64,000 bases of DNA, taken from contig NZ_JASBTN010000081.1 of the NCBI RefSeq assembly GCF_030148435.1, forward strand, positions 1 to 64,000, read 5' to 3'. Shown here piece by piece: positions 8,000-15,843 of the stretch. The position numbers were made by a program, and so were the translations under genes. Every line of letters starts with the position of its first letter. Position 1 is the stretch's first letter. The notes below the pieces were generated by a model, which saw only the letters and a list, made by a program, of their open reading frames with translations, was not told the DNA's origin and did not search any database. The DNA is from Aliiroseovarius sp. (GTDB lineage: Bacteria > Pseudomonadota > Alphaproteobacteria > Rhodobacterales > Rhodobacteraceae).

Positions 8000-8134
8000 A
8001 TGAGATTCACACCCTCCCGCCTGAAAGACCACCTCGACACCACGGCTTCGGTGGGTGAGATCGCCGAGGCGCCGACCGGTCCGGGCCTTTACGGTGTGAC
8101 CTTGACCAACGCCACCGGGCAACAGGGAGCCTGA
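8000..8134 (+). pseudogene. Decayed duplicate of the pheT 5' end
   Basis: Forty-four codons whose first 28 align with the start of pheT (8576): both contain LKDHLDTTASV and EIAEA, and the DNA is close to 90 percent identical over about 85 bp. Differences are mostly amino-acid changing (K2R, L5P, W7R, D19G, L25P, D27G, L28P). After GGGC it jumps to a CTTTACG segment that matches pheT about 46 bp further on, consistent with a deletion between CTGGGC repeats. It ends one base before the ASCH gene ATG. Probably non-functional, though an open frame remains that could be translated upstream of ASCH. Confidence 0.75.
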
Positions 8135-8135
8135 T

Positions 8136-8579
8136 ATGAACGACGACATGGAAGACCTGCAGGTCACATATCCCGGCGCGGGGACGTTCAAGTTTGGCGA
8201 TACGGCCAAGCTGTCGGCAAAGCTGCTCAAACGGGTGCGCGCGGGGCAGAAACGGGCGATCTCGGGCGCGCTTTCGGATTTCGCCGATGATCCGGCCTCG
8301 ATGCCCAAGGTTGGCCGCTGCGATATTGCCGCCAACTGGGATGGCACGCCTGCGCTGGTGATCCGAACGAAATCGGTCCAGCAGGTCCGGTTTTGCGACG
8401 TGACCGAGGAACTGGCCCAGGCCGAAGGCGAAACGCTGGAAGGCTGGCAGCGCGGCCACAAGGCCTATTTTGAACGCAACGGTGGGTTTGACCCCGAAAT
8501 GATGCTGCTTTTCGAGGTATTCGAAGTGGTTGAGGATCTGGCAAGCCGTCCGGCGATGCCGACGAAGGACAAGACATGA
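8136..8579 (+). CDS. ASCH domain-containing protein inserted between pheS and pheT
   Basis: 147 residues fitting the ASCH (PUA-like, RNA-associated) fold: TFKFGDTAKLSAKLLKRVRA at the front, AGQKRAISGAL where the family has GxKxAT/S, then ALVIRTKSVQQVRFCDV, EGETLEGWQRGHKAYFERN and a C-terminal LFEVFEVVEDL. Likely binds RNA or acts as a small hydrolase; substrate not inferable. Its TGA overlaps the pheT ATG (ATGA), so pheT translation may depend on it. It is flanked by a partial duplicate of the pheT start, which points to insertion at this spot. Confidence 0.85.
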   Translation: MNDDMEDLQVTYPGAGTFKFGDTAKLSAKLLKRVRAGQKRAISGALSDFADDPASMPKVGRCDIAANWDGTPALVIRTKSVQQVRFCDVTEELAQAEGETLEGWQRGHKAYFERNGGFDPEMMLLFEVFEVVEDLASRPAMPTKDKT

Positions 8580-10969
8580 AATTCACACTCTCCTGGCTGA
8601 AAGACCACCTCGACACCACCGCTTCGGTGGACGAGATCGCCGAGGCGCTGACCGATCTGGGCCTCGAGGTCGAGGACATCATCAACCCCGCCGAACGGCT
8701 GGGCGCCTTTACGCTGGCGAAAGTCACCTCGGCCTCTCAGCACCCCGATGCCGACCGGTTGCGCGTCTGCACCGTGGCCACCGACGAAGGCGACAAGCAG
8801 ATCGTCTGCGGCGCGCCCAATGCGCGCGAGGGCATTACCGTGGTGCTCGCCAAACCCGGCGACTACGTGCCCGGGATTGATGTGACGCTCTCCGTGGGCA
8901 AGATCCGCGGCGTGGAAAGCCACGGCATGATGGCGTCCGAGCGCGAGCTGGAGCTCTCGGACGAACACAACGGCATCATCGAGCTGCCCTCGGGCGAGAT
9001 CGGCCAGAAGTTCACCGACTGGCTGGCGGAAAACGACCCGGCCAAGGTCGATCCGGTGATCGACATCGCCATTACGCCGAACCGTCAGGACGCGCTGGGT
9101 GTGCGTGGCATCGCGCGCGACCTCGCGGCCCGTGGTATCGGAACGCTGAAACCCGCCCCCGAAGCCAAGGTTGAAGGCAGCTTTGACAGCCCGATCACCG
9201 TCACCATCGACGAGGATACGCGCGACGACGCCCATGTCTTCATGGGCCGCCTGATCCGTGGCGTGAAGAACGGCCCGTCGCCCCGGTGGCTGCAGGACCG
9301 CCTGCGCGCCATCGGGCTGCGGCCCATTTCGGCGCTTGTCGATATCACCAACTTCTTCACCTATGACCAGAACCGCCCGCTGCATGTGTTCGACGCGGAC
9401 AAGGTCAACGGCAACCTGCGGGTGCACCGCACCAAGGGCGGCGAAACGCTGGTGGGGCTGGACGAGAAGGAATACACCTTTCCCGAAGGCGCCGTGGTGA
9501 TTTCGGACGACCATGAGATTGAAAGCATCGCAGGCATCATGGGCGGTCTGCGCACCGGCTGTACCGAGGAGACCGTGAACGTCTTTCTCGAGGCCGCTGT
9601 CTGGGACACGATCCAGATCGCCAAGACCGGCCGCGCGCTGAAGATCAACTCGGACGCGCGGTATCGCAACGAACGCGGAATCGACCCGCAGTTCAACGCG
9701 CCCGCGATCGAGCTGGCGACCCGGATGATCCTGGACTTCTGCGGCGGCGAGGCCTCGCATGTCGTGACCGCTGGCGAAGTGCCTGACACGTCGCGTGCCT
9801 ACAAGCTCGACACCGATCGCGTGGTCAGCCTGGTCGGCATGGAGATCCCGGCGGATGAACAGCGCGCAACGCTGGAAGCCCTGGGGTTCGTGATGGACGG
9901 TGACATGGCCCGGGTGCCCAGCTGGCGCCCGGACGTGCAGGGCCCGGCCGACCTGGTCGAGGAGGTCGCGCGCGTGGCCTCGCTGACCAAACTGGTCGGC
10001 AAACCGCTGGCCCGTGTCGAGACCGGCGTGCCGAAACCGGTGCTGACCCCGATGCAGAAACGCGAAGGCATCGCGCGGCGCACCGTTGCCGCGCTGGGCT
10101 ACAATGAATGCGTGACCTACAGCTTCATCGACGAAGCCAATGCGGCGGCGTATGGGGGCGTGGACGCGAACCGGCTGGAAAACCCGATTTCCAGCGAGAT
10201 GAGCCATATGCGTCCCTCGCTTCTGCCCGGCCTGCTGGCCGCTGCTGCCCGCAACCAGGCGCGTGGCTTCATGGACCTGGCCCTGTTCGAGGTCGGCCCC
10301 GTCTTTCACGGCGCCGAACCGGATGAGCAGGAAACCCTCGTGACCGGCATCCTGGTCGGCCACACCGGGCCCAAGGACCGTTTCGGCGCGCGTCGTCCGG
10401 TCGACACGTTCGATGCCAAGGCGGATATCGAGGCGGTGCTGTCGGCGCTCGGCGCGCCGGCAAAACTGATGCACCTGCGCGACATGAACGCCTGGTGGCA
10501 CCCGGGCCGCTCGGCGAAACTGTCGCTCGGGCCGAAGAACGTGCTGGGCGCCTTTGGCGAGCTGCACCCGAAAGCCATCGAGGCCGCCGATGTGAAAGGC
10601 CCCGTCGTTGCCTTCGCGGTGCATATCGGCAAGATCCCCTTCCCCAAGAACAAGGGGGCCACGCGCGCCGCTCTGGGCGCCAGTGATCTGCAATCGGTCG
10701 AACGCGATTTCGCCTTCGTGGTGGACGCGGACGTCGAAGCGGTGAACCTGGTGAACGCCGCCCAAGGCGCCGACAAGGTGCTGATCGACGAGGTGCGCGT
10801 GTTTGACGAGTTTATCGGCGGCTCGCTGGGCGAAGGCAAGAAATCCCTTGCCATCACCGTGCGCCTGCAACCGCGCGACGCGACCCTGACCGAAAAGGAC
10901 ATCGAGGCGGTCAGCGCCAGGATCGTCCAGAAGGTCGAGAAAGCCACCGGCGGCATGCTGCGCGGCTGA
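8576..10969 (+). CDS. pheT: Phenylalanyl-tRNA synthetase beta subunit
   Basis: 797 residues, full-length PheT. Order of domains seen: N-terminal lobe (MKFTLSWLKDHLDTTASVDE), EMAP-like tRNA-binding domain (LRVCTVATDEGDKQIVCGAP), B3/B4 editing domain (SALVDITNFFTYDQNRPLHVFD and GIMGG), B5 domain, class II-like core (YNECVTYSFIDE, PSLLPGLLAAAARN) and a C-terminal FDX-ACB anticodon domain (VERDFAFVVDADV, SLAITVRLQPRDATLTEKDI). The real start is intact at 8576, with a second, degenerate copy of the first ~28 codons at 8000. A terminator follows. Confidence 0.97.
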   Translation: MKFTLSWLKDHLDTTASVDEIAEALTDLGLEVEDIINPAERLGAFTLAKVTSASQHPDADRLRVCTVATDEGDKQIVCGAPNAREGITVVLAKPGDYVPGIDVTLSVGKIRGVESHGMMASERELELSDEHNGIIELPSGEIGQKFTDWLAENDPAKVDPVIDIAITPNRQDALGVRGIARDLAARGIGTLKPAPEAKVEGSFDSPITVTIDEDTRDDAHVFMGRLIRGVKNGPSPRWLQDRLRAIGLRPISALVDITNFFTYDQNRPLHVFDADKVNGNLRVHRTKGGETLVGLDEKEYTFPEGAVVISDDHEIESIAGIMGGLRTGCTEETVNVFLEAAVWDTIQIAKTGRALKINSDARYRNERGIDPQFNAPAIELATRMILDFCGGEASHVVTAGEVPDTSRAYKLDTDRVVSLVGMEIPADEQRATLEALGFVMDGDMARVPSWRPDVQGPADLVEEVARVASLTKLVGKPLARVETGVPKPVLTPMQKREGIARRTVAALGYNECVTYSFIDEANAAAYGGVDANRLENPISSEMSHMRPSLLPGLLAAAARNQARGFMDLALFEVGPVFHGAEPDEQETLVTGILVGHTGPKDRFGARRPVDTFDAKADIEAVLSALGAPAKLMHLRDMNAWWHPGRSAKLSLGPKNVLGAFGELHPKAIEAADVKGPVVAFAVHIGKIPFPKNKGATRAALGASDLQSVERDFAFVVDADVEAVNLVNAAQGADKVLIDEVRVFDEFIGGSLGEGKKSLAITVRLQPRDATLTEKDIEAVSARIVQKVEKATGGMLRG

Positions 10970-10985
10970 CACATATTCTTTCCGA

Positions 10986-11012
10986 ACGCCCCGCCACCTG
11001 CGGGGCGTCTCC
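10986..11012 (+). terminator. Hairpin terminator after pheT
   Basis: ACGCCCCGC and GCGGGGCGT form a 9-bp stem around CACCT, followed by CTCC rather than a long U-tract. Placed 16 bp after the pheT stop and 15 bp before the ytoQ ATG. Probable but not ideal terminator. Confidence 0.6.
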
Positions 11013-11027
11013 ATCTGTGAGGTTCCC

Positions 11028-11477
11028 ATGACCCTGAACGTCTATCTTTCCGGCGAAATCCACACTGACTGGCGCGAGCAGATCATCGAAGGCGCCAAGG
11101 GGCTGGACGTCAGCTTTGCCGCGCCCGTCACGGACCATGACGCCTCGGACGATTGCGGCGTGGCGATCCTGGGCGCCGAGGACAACAAGTTCTGGCATGA
11201 CCACAAGGGCGCGAAAGTGAACGCCATCCGCACCCGCCGCCTGATCGAGCAGGCCGACGTGGTCGTGGTGCGGTTCGGCGACAAGTACAAGCAGTGGAAC
11301 GCGGCCTTCGACGCTGGCCAGGCGGCGGCGCTGGGCAAGTCGCTGATCGTCATGCACGGGCCCGACCACCAGCACGCGTTGAAAGAGGTCGATGCCGCCG
11401 CGCTTGCCGTGACCGAGACGCCGGAGCAGGTGGTGGAGATTTTGACCTACGTGCTGACCGGGGCGCTGCCGGGCTGA
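11028..11477 (+). CDS. ytoQ: YtoQ family protein
   Basis: 149 residues with the YtoQ signature: MTLNVYLSGEIHTDWREQI at the start, FAAPVTDHDASDDCG, RTRRLIEQADVVVVRFGDKY and KQWNAAFDAGQAAALGKSLI. The fold resembles nucleoside 2-deoxyribosyltransferase-like proteins; the biological role is not established. Stand-alone gene between pheT and a GMC oxidoreductase. Confidence 0.85.
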   Translation: MTLNVYLSGEIHTDWREQIIEGAKGLDVSFAAPVTDHDASDDCGVAILGAEDNKFWHDHKGAKVNAIRTRRLIEQADVVVVRFGDKYKQWNAAFDAGQAAALGKSLIVMHGPDHQHALKEVDAAALAVTETPEQVVEILTYVLTGALPG

Positions 11478-11571
11478 GGCAAACCGGTTTCTTCGAAAAA
11501 TTCCGGCACCACCAGTCGTTAACGCATGGTCAGCATTCCCTGCCGCGCTTTTCCCCGGCTAGGCTGCGGCC

Positions 11572-13158
11572 ATGGAATTCGATTACGTGATCGTGGGCGG
11601 CGGTTCGGGTGGGGCCACCCTGGCAGGCCGCCTGTCCGAAGACCCGAAAGTCACCGTCTGCCTGCTGGAGGCGGGCGGCAAGGGCGACGGGTTCCTGATC
11701 CGCGCGCCCGCCATGGTGGCGGCCATGGTGTCCGGCCGGCCACGGCTCAACAACTGGGCGCTGAAAACCACGCCGCAGCCCGGGTTGAACGAGCGGCGCG
11801 GGTTCCAGCCACGCGGCCGCGCGCTGGGCGGATCCTCGGCGATCAACGCGATGCTCTACGTGCGCGGGCACCGCAGGGATTACGACGAATGGGCCGCCCT
11901 TGGCGCCAGGGGCTGGGGCTGGGACGATGTGCTGCCCTGGTTCCGCAAGTCCGAGGGCAATGCGCGCGGCGCGGACGGGCTGCACGGGGCGGATGGCCCG
12001 CTGCAGGTCGGTGACATCTCCGAGCCCCATGCCATCAGCCCTGCCTTCGTTACCGCAGGGAAACAGTGCCAGCACCCGGAAAACACCGATTTCAACGGGT
12101 CTGCACAGGAGGGTGTCGGCCTCTACCAGGTCACACAGTTCGGTGACGGTCCCAAACGCGGCGAGCGCTGTTCGGCTGCCGCCGCCTACCTACTGCCGCA
12201 CCTGAACCGCCGCAATCTGCATGTGATCACCGGCACCCAGGCCCATCGAGTGCTCTTCGACGGGCACCGCGCGGCCGGCGTGATACATGACAGGGGCAGG
12301 CTGAGGGCCCGGCGCGAGGTGATCCTGTCGGCAGGAGCCTTCCAGACCCCGCAGCTGCTGATGCTCTCGGGGATCGGTCCCGCCGCCCACCTGCGGTCCC
12401 ACGGGATTGAGCTGCGTCACGACAGCCCCGAGGTCGGCCGGAATCTGCAGGACCACCTGGACCACGTGATCAGCTACCATTCCCTGCGCCCCGACACTGT
12501 CGGCCTGACCCCGCGCGGGATTTACAACATGGCGAAGGCCGGGGTGAAATGGGCGCGCACCGGGCAGGGGCTGTTTGCCACCCCCTTTGCCGAAGGCGCG
12601 GGGTTCCTGCGCTCCGAACCGGGGCTGGATCGCCCCGACCTGCAATTGCATTTCGTCGCAGGCATCGTCGACCAGCACATGCGCCGGCTGCATTTCCGCT
12701 TCGGCTATTCCTGCCATGTCTGCGTGCTGCGCCCGCATTCGCGCGGACAGGTCACGCTGAAATCCACCGACCCCCGGGCCACGCCGCGTATCGACCCGGG
12801 ATTTTTGTCGGACGGGCGTGACCTCGACCTGATGGTGAAAGGCGCGCGCCTGACCGAGACGATCCTGGAGGCCCCGGCGCTTGCCCCCTGGCGCGGCCGC
12901 AGGCTCTATCCCCATGACGGAACCGACGAGGCCATTCGCGAGGACATCCGCAACCGCGCCGACACGATCTATCACCCGGTTGGCACTGCCCGCATGGGTG
13001 GTCCCGACGCGCCCTGCGACCCGCAGGGGCGGGTGCGCGGGGTCGATGGTCTGCGCGTGGTCGATGCCTCGCTCATGCCGCGCCTGATCGGCGGCAATAC
13101 CAATGCGCCCATCATCATGATGGCCGAAAAGATTTCCGATGGGATGCGCGCAAATTGA
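11572..13158 (+). CDS. GMC family FAD-dependent oxidoreductase (choline/alcohol dehydrogenase type)
   Basis: 528 residues. FAD dinucleotide-binding loop DYVIVGGGSGGATLAGRL at the N-terminus; GMC signature 1 in RALGGSSAINAMLYVRGH and YDEWAALGARGWGWDDVLPW; GMC signature 2 in GAFQTPQLLMLSGIGP; catalytic histidine in YHPVGTARMGG and the C-terminal IGGNTNAPIIMMAEKISD with the Asn partner. Such proteins oxidise alcohols or choline-like substrates with transfer of electrons to oxygen or a quinone; the substrate cannot be told, and the sequence resembles AlkJ-type alcohol dehydrogenases as much as BetA. No betaine genes are nearby. Confidence 0.9.
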   Translation: MEFDYVIVGGGSGGATLAGRLSEDPKVTVCLLEAGGKGDGFLIRAPAMVAAMVSGRPRLNNWALKTTPQPGLNERRGFQPRGRALGGSSAINAMLYVRGHRRDYDEWAALGARGWGWDDVLPWFRKSEGNARGADGLHGADGPLQVGDISEPHAISPAFVTAGKQCQHPENTDFNGSAQEGVGLYQVTQFGDGPKRGERCSAAAAYLLPHLNRRNLHVITGTQAHRVLFDGHRAAGVIHDRGRLRARREVILSAGAFQTPQLLMLSGIGPAAHLRSHGIELRHDSPEVGRNLQDHLDHVISYHSLRPDTVGLTPRGIYNMAKAGVKWARTGQGLFATPFAEGAGFLRSEPGLDRPDLQLHFVAGIVDQHMRRLHFRFGYSCHVCVLRPHSRGQVTLKSTDPRATPRIDPGFLSDGRDLDLMVKGARLTETILEAPALAPWRGRRLYPHDGTDEAIREDIRNRADTIYHPVGTARMGGPDAPCDPQGRVRGVDGLRVVDASLMPRLIGGNTNAPIIMMAEKISDGMRAN

Positions 13159-13270
13159 GACCCCGGGCGGAATTTTCCCCTGAACGATCCGGGGCAAACA
13201 TGCCAATCTGAGGCAGGATCTGCGAACGAAGGCCATTCGCGAGCAGGCAGGACAGTAGAGGTGAGGACAC

Positions 13271-13711
13271 ATGCTGCAGGAATTCAAGGACTTCATCGCC
13301 AAGGGCAATGTCATGGACATGGCTGTCGGCATCATCATCGGCGCGGCCTTTACCGCGATCGTCAAATCCATGGTCGGCGACCTGATCAACCCGTTCGTGG
13401 GCCTGTTCATGGGAGGGGTGGATTTCACCAACCTCTATGTGGTGCTGTCGGGCGAGGTGGCCGCGGGCGCCAGCCTGGAGGCCGCGCGCGAGGCCGGGGC
13501 AGCGGTCTTCGCCTATGGCGCCTTCATCATGGCCGTGATCAACTTCCTGATCATCGCCTTCGTCGTTTTCATGCTGGTGCGCTACGTGAACAAGGTCAAG
13601 GAAGCGGCTGCCAAAAAGGAAGAAGAGGCCCCGGCCGAGGAAGAGGCCCCCGCCGGCCCCACCGAAGTCGAGCTGCTGACCGAGATCCGCGACGCCCTCG
13701 CGGCCAAGTGA
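13271..13711 (+). CDS. mscL: Large-conductance mechanosensitive channel
   Basis: 146 residues. N-terminal [20 protein letters not shown] is the MscL amphipathic helix and first membrane segment; [20 protein letters not shown] lines the pore; [20 protein letters not shown] is the second membrane helix; the cytoplasmic tail is rich in E/A/K and ends in a short helical bundle. Opens under membrane tension to release solutes during osmotic downshock. GAGGTGAGG precedes the ATG. The periplasmic loop ([15 protein letters not shown]) is somewhat longer than in E. coli. Confidence 0.97.
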   Translation: MLQEFKDFIAKGNVMDMAVGIIIGAAFTAIVKSMVGDLINPFVGLFMGGVDFTNLYVVLSGEVAAGASLEAAREAGAAVFAYGAFIMAVINFLIIAFVVFMLVRYVNKVKEAAAKKEEEAPAEEEAPAGPTEVELLTEIRDALAAK

Positions 13712-13849
13712 AAATGCGCCCCTGCTGGGGTGCGCATCAGGGCCGGTGCCATGCGGCGCCAGCCCTTCCGGTTGCGTCCCGCTGACAGGGGCGGTGTTTT
13801 GTGCTATACTTATTTCATTGATATCCGGTCTGAAAATTGGAGATCAGTG

Positions 13850-14485
13850 ATGAGATTGCCATTTGCCTTCGCCATTCTTTGCGCCTCCATCGGCTCGGCG
13901 GCTCTTGCCGACGGGCCGCAGGATGTGATCGACCATGCAACTGCTGCCAGCCCCTATGCGCCCCTGCCCGGCAATGTCTACGACTGGAGCGGGCCCTATC
14001 TGGGCGGTCTGGCGGTCTATGGCGGTGGGAATATGCGATATGCCTCGCCGGATGCGCAGTTCCGGATCGAGGATGATGCGGGGTTTGGCGGCTTCGCCGG
14101 ATACAACTGGCAACGCGGCCAGGCTGTCTTTGGCGGCGAGCTGTCGGTGCTGGATTTCAACGCTGTGCCGCCTGCATCCCCGGGCGAGGATTTCGGCATG
14201 CTGATCGACCTCAAGGCCCGCGCGGGCGTGGCCGCCGGCCGGACACTGGTTTACGGGTTCCTTGGCTATTCCTTTGGCGGATACGAGAGGCCCGCGCCCT
14301 TCGGGAACTGGGACGTGGAGGGGCCGACCTACGGGTTGGGCGCCGATGTTGCCGTGTCCGACAATGCTTTCGTAGGGATCGAATATTCGCGCCGCGAGTT
14401 GGACGGGCTGGTCGGAAATGGCGGCGGCCAGACCCAGGCCATCGACCTGGACCTCCTGCAATTGCGCTTCGGCTGGCGGTTCTGA
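13850..14485 (+). CDS. Outer-membrane beta-barrel protein (OmpA/Omp25-like porin family)
   Basis: 211 residues with a signal peptide (FAFAILCASIGSAALAD) and an 8-stranded barrel pattern: YDWSGPYLGGLAVYGGG, GFGGFAGYNWQRGQAVFGGE, LKARAGVAAGRTLVYGFLGY, and a final strand LLQLRFGWRF ending in aromatic F, the BAM recognition signature. WSGPYLGG and GYNWQ are hallmarks of alphaproteobacterial Omp25/31-like proteins. Start taken at ATG 13850; the ORF track start (13730) would precede the signal peptide. The upstream 130 bp is AT-richer (CTATACTTATTTCATTGATAT) and likely holds its promoter. Confidence 0.85.
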   Translation: MRLPFAFAILCASIGSAALADGPQDVIDHATAASPYAPLPGNVYDWSGPYLGGLAVYGGGNMRYASPDAQFRIEDDAGFGGFAGYNWQRGQAVFGGELSVLDFNAVPPASPGEDFGMLIDLKARAGVAAGRTLVYGFLGYSFGGYERPAPFGNWDVEGPTYGLGADVAVSDNAFVGIEYSRRELDGLVGNGGGQTQAIDLDLLQLRFGWRF

Positions 14486-14547
14486 ACCCATTCCCCGCAC
14501 AGTTCGCCAGGCTACGCTTTTTTTGCCCGCAACAGGGTGTTTTTCGT

Positions 14548-14576
14548 TTGACACCGCCCCCGGTCGGCAATAAATC
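14548..14576 (+). promoter_or_regulatory. Sigma-70 promoter for tRNA-Met
   Basis: TTGACA at 14548-14553, a 17-bp spacer and TAAATC at 14571-14576. The predicted start of transcription falls about 8 bp before the tRNA. Confidence 0.65.
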
Positions 14577-14590
14577 AGCCTCCTGTGAAT

Positions 14591-14667
14591 GGCGTGGTAG
14601 CTCAGCTGGTTAGAGCACAGCACTCATAATGCTGGGGTCGGCGGTTCAAGTCCGCCCCACGCTACCA
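14591..14667 (+). tRNA. tRNA-Met (CAT), elongator type
   Basis: 77 nt including encoded CCA. Acceptor GGCGTGG pairs with CCACGCT (one G-U); D-arm GCTC/GAGC; anticodon stem CAGCA/TGCTG with loop CTCATAA giving anticodon CAT; T-arm GGCGG TTCAAGT CCGCC. The body resembles the alphaproteobacterial elongator tRNA-Met rather than initiator tRNA or tRNA-Ile2, although a lysidine-modified CAT tRNA cannot be wholly excluded by eye. Confidence 0.95.
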
Positions 14668-14697
14668 TTCACCTGCCGGGCCTGATGGCCGTGGACG

Positions 14698-14727
14698 ACC
14701 CCGCCTCTGGTGGGGTTTTCTTTTTTC
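14698..14727 (+). terminator. Rho-independent terminator of tRNA-Met
   Basis: CCCCGCC and GGTGGGG form a 7-bp stem (one G-U) with TCT loop, followed by TTTTCTTTTTT. It lies 31 bp after the tRNA. Confidence 0.9.
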
Positions 14728-14968
14728 GCGACAGGAAATCGGGCCGCACAATTCAGCCAACCCGCCAGCGTGATCCGGTCTGTTTTCGCCGCTCCGCGTG
14801 CCGGTCTCCTCGGCCCGGCGGACTGCGGGGCCACAGGGGATTTCGTGCCCGGACGGGCGATTGTGAACCGCCCGGTAAATTTTTTGGTGCAAATCGCCGC
14901 ATGCAAGCAATTGATTTTACGCGAAAACAATCCCTAATTGAATTATGTATGTGTGAAATATCGAAAAA

Positions 14969-14982
14969 TTGATCTGCGTCAA
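14969..14982 (+). promoter_or_regulatory. FNR/DNR-type binding site
   Basis: TTGATCTGCGTCAA: TTGAT-N4-GTCAA, matching the TTGAT-N4-ATCAA consensus except at one position in the right half. It is 57 bp before the start of a Crp/Fnr regulator gene, so autoregulation or oxygen/NO control is likely (inference). The surrounding 100 bp is AT-rich (TTAATTGAATTATGTATG-like), unlike the rest of the window. Confidence 0.75.
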
Positions 14983-15038
14983 AATGACCCAGGCATGAAC
15001 CGTCTAAGGTGGCAGACCTCAGCCAAGGAGGGTTCCAG

Positions 15039-15728
15039 ATGCTCGATATGTCGTCCTGCGCCACAACAGAGTTTCCATTGCTCCACCGCCTGTCCGACCA
15101 CGTTGCCCGCTGCCTTCTGTCGCGCGGGGTGGAGCGGCGATATGCCCGTGGCGAAGTGATCTGCCTGCAAAGCGAACCCGCCCACACGCTCAAACTGATC
15201 ACCGGGGGGTGGGTCAAGCTCTATCGCGTGACCTGCTCGGGCGACGAGGCCATCCTGGCCACGCTGAACCGCGGCGACAGTTTCGACGAGGTCGCCGCCC
15301 TGCGCGGTGGCAGCAGCAAGCTGTCGGTCGAGGCAATGACCGACTGCACGATCCTGCATTTCGACCTGAGTGCGATCTGTTCCTGCGCAGGGGCAGAGGC
15401 CGAAATTTCGGCGGCGGTGCTGCGGGCGGCTTCCGACAAGATGGACGAGTTGATCACCCAGCTTGAAGGGCTGAAGATCAAGACCGGGATCCAGCGGCTC
15501 TGCGAATTCCTGCTGGAGCTGGCCGGGGATACGCCCAAGGCTGCGCAGTTGGAACTGCCCTTCGACAAGATCATCCTGGCCGGCAAGCTGGGCATGCAGC
15601 CCGAAAGCCTGTCGCGCGCCTTCAAGAAGCTGAAGCCGCAGGGCGTGCAGAGCAACCGGCGCGACGTGCGTATCGACAATGTCACGGCGCTGCGCTGCTT
15701 TGTCGAGGATGAAGCCCTGGTGGCTTGA
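15039..15728 (+). CDS. Crp/Fnr family transcriptional regulator
   Basis: 229 residues: N-terminal cyclic-nucleotide-binding-like sensor domain (RYARGEVICLQSEPAHTLKL, LNRGDSFDEVAALRGG), dimer helix (ASDKMDELITQLEGLKIKTG) and C-terminal winged helix with LGMQPESLSRAFKKLKPQGV. The E-S-x-S-R pattern in the recognition helix is that of FNR/DNR proteins reading TTG-N8-CAA sites, and such a site lies upstream. It lacks the N-terminal three-cysteine cluster of FnrL, so a DNR/NnrR-like NO or haem sensor is a better guess than an Fe-S oxygen sensor. Start at ATG 15039 with AAGGAGGG upstream; the GTG at 15009 is rejected. Confidence 0.85.
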   Translation: MLDMSSCATTEFPLLHRLSDHVARCLLSRGVERRYARGEVICLQSEPAHTLKLITGGWVKLYRVTCSGDEAILATLNRGDSFDEVAALRGGSSKLSVEAMTDCTILHFDLSAICSCAGAEAEISAAVLRAASDKMDELITQLEGLKIKTGIQRLCEFLLELAGDTPKAAQLELPFDKIILAGKLGMQPESLSRAFKKLKPQGVQSNRRDVRIDNVTALRCFVEDEALVA

Positions 15729-15751
15729 CCCGGGCAAGCAACCACTTCCGA

Positions 15752-15783
15752 CAAGAAAAAAGCCCGAGGCGCAGGCCTCGGGC
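15752..15783 (-). terminator. Terminator of ald
   Basis: On the minus strand GCCCGAGGC, a short loop and GCCTCGGGC are followed by TTTTTTCTTGTC. It lies about 60 bp past the ald stop. No U-tract in the plus direction. Confidence 0.85.
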
Positions 15784-15843
15784 AGTCATGTCTCCGGGAG
15801 GAGGGATGCGACGCGCCGAAGGGACAGGCGCGCCGCGAGGAGG

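Noticed and set aside
8465-11029. 854-residue minus-strand ORF across pheT
   Set aside because: Antisense shadow of a GC-rich gene; His/Arg/Gly-rich composition and no domain.
13712-13740. ATGCGCCCC..GGGGTGCGCAT hairpin after mscL as terminator
   Set aside because: No U-tract on the plus strand; could be, but too weak to list.
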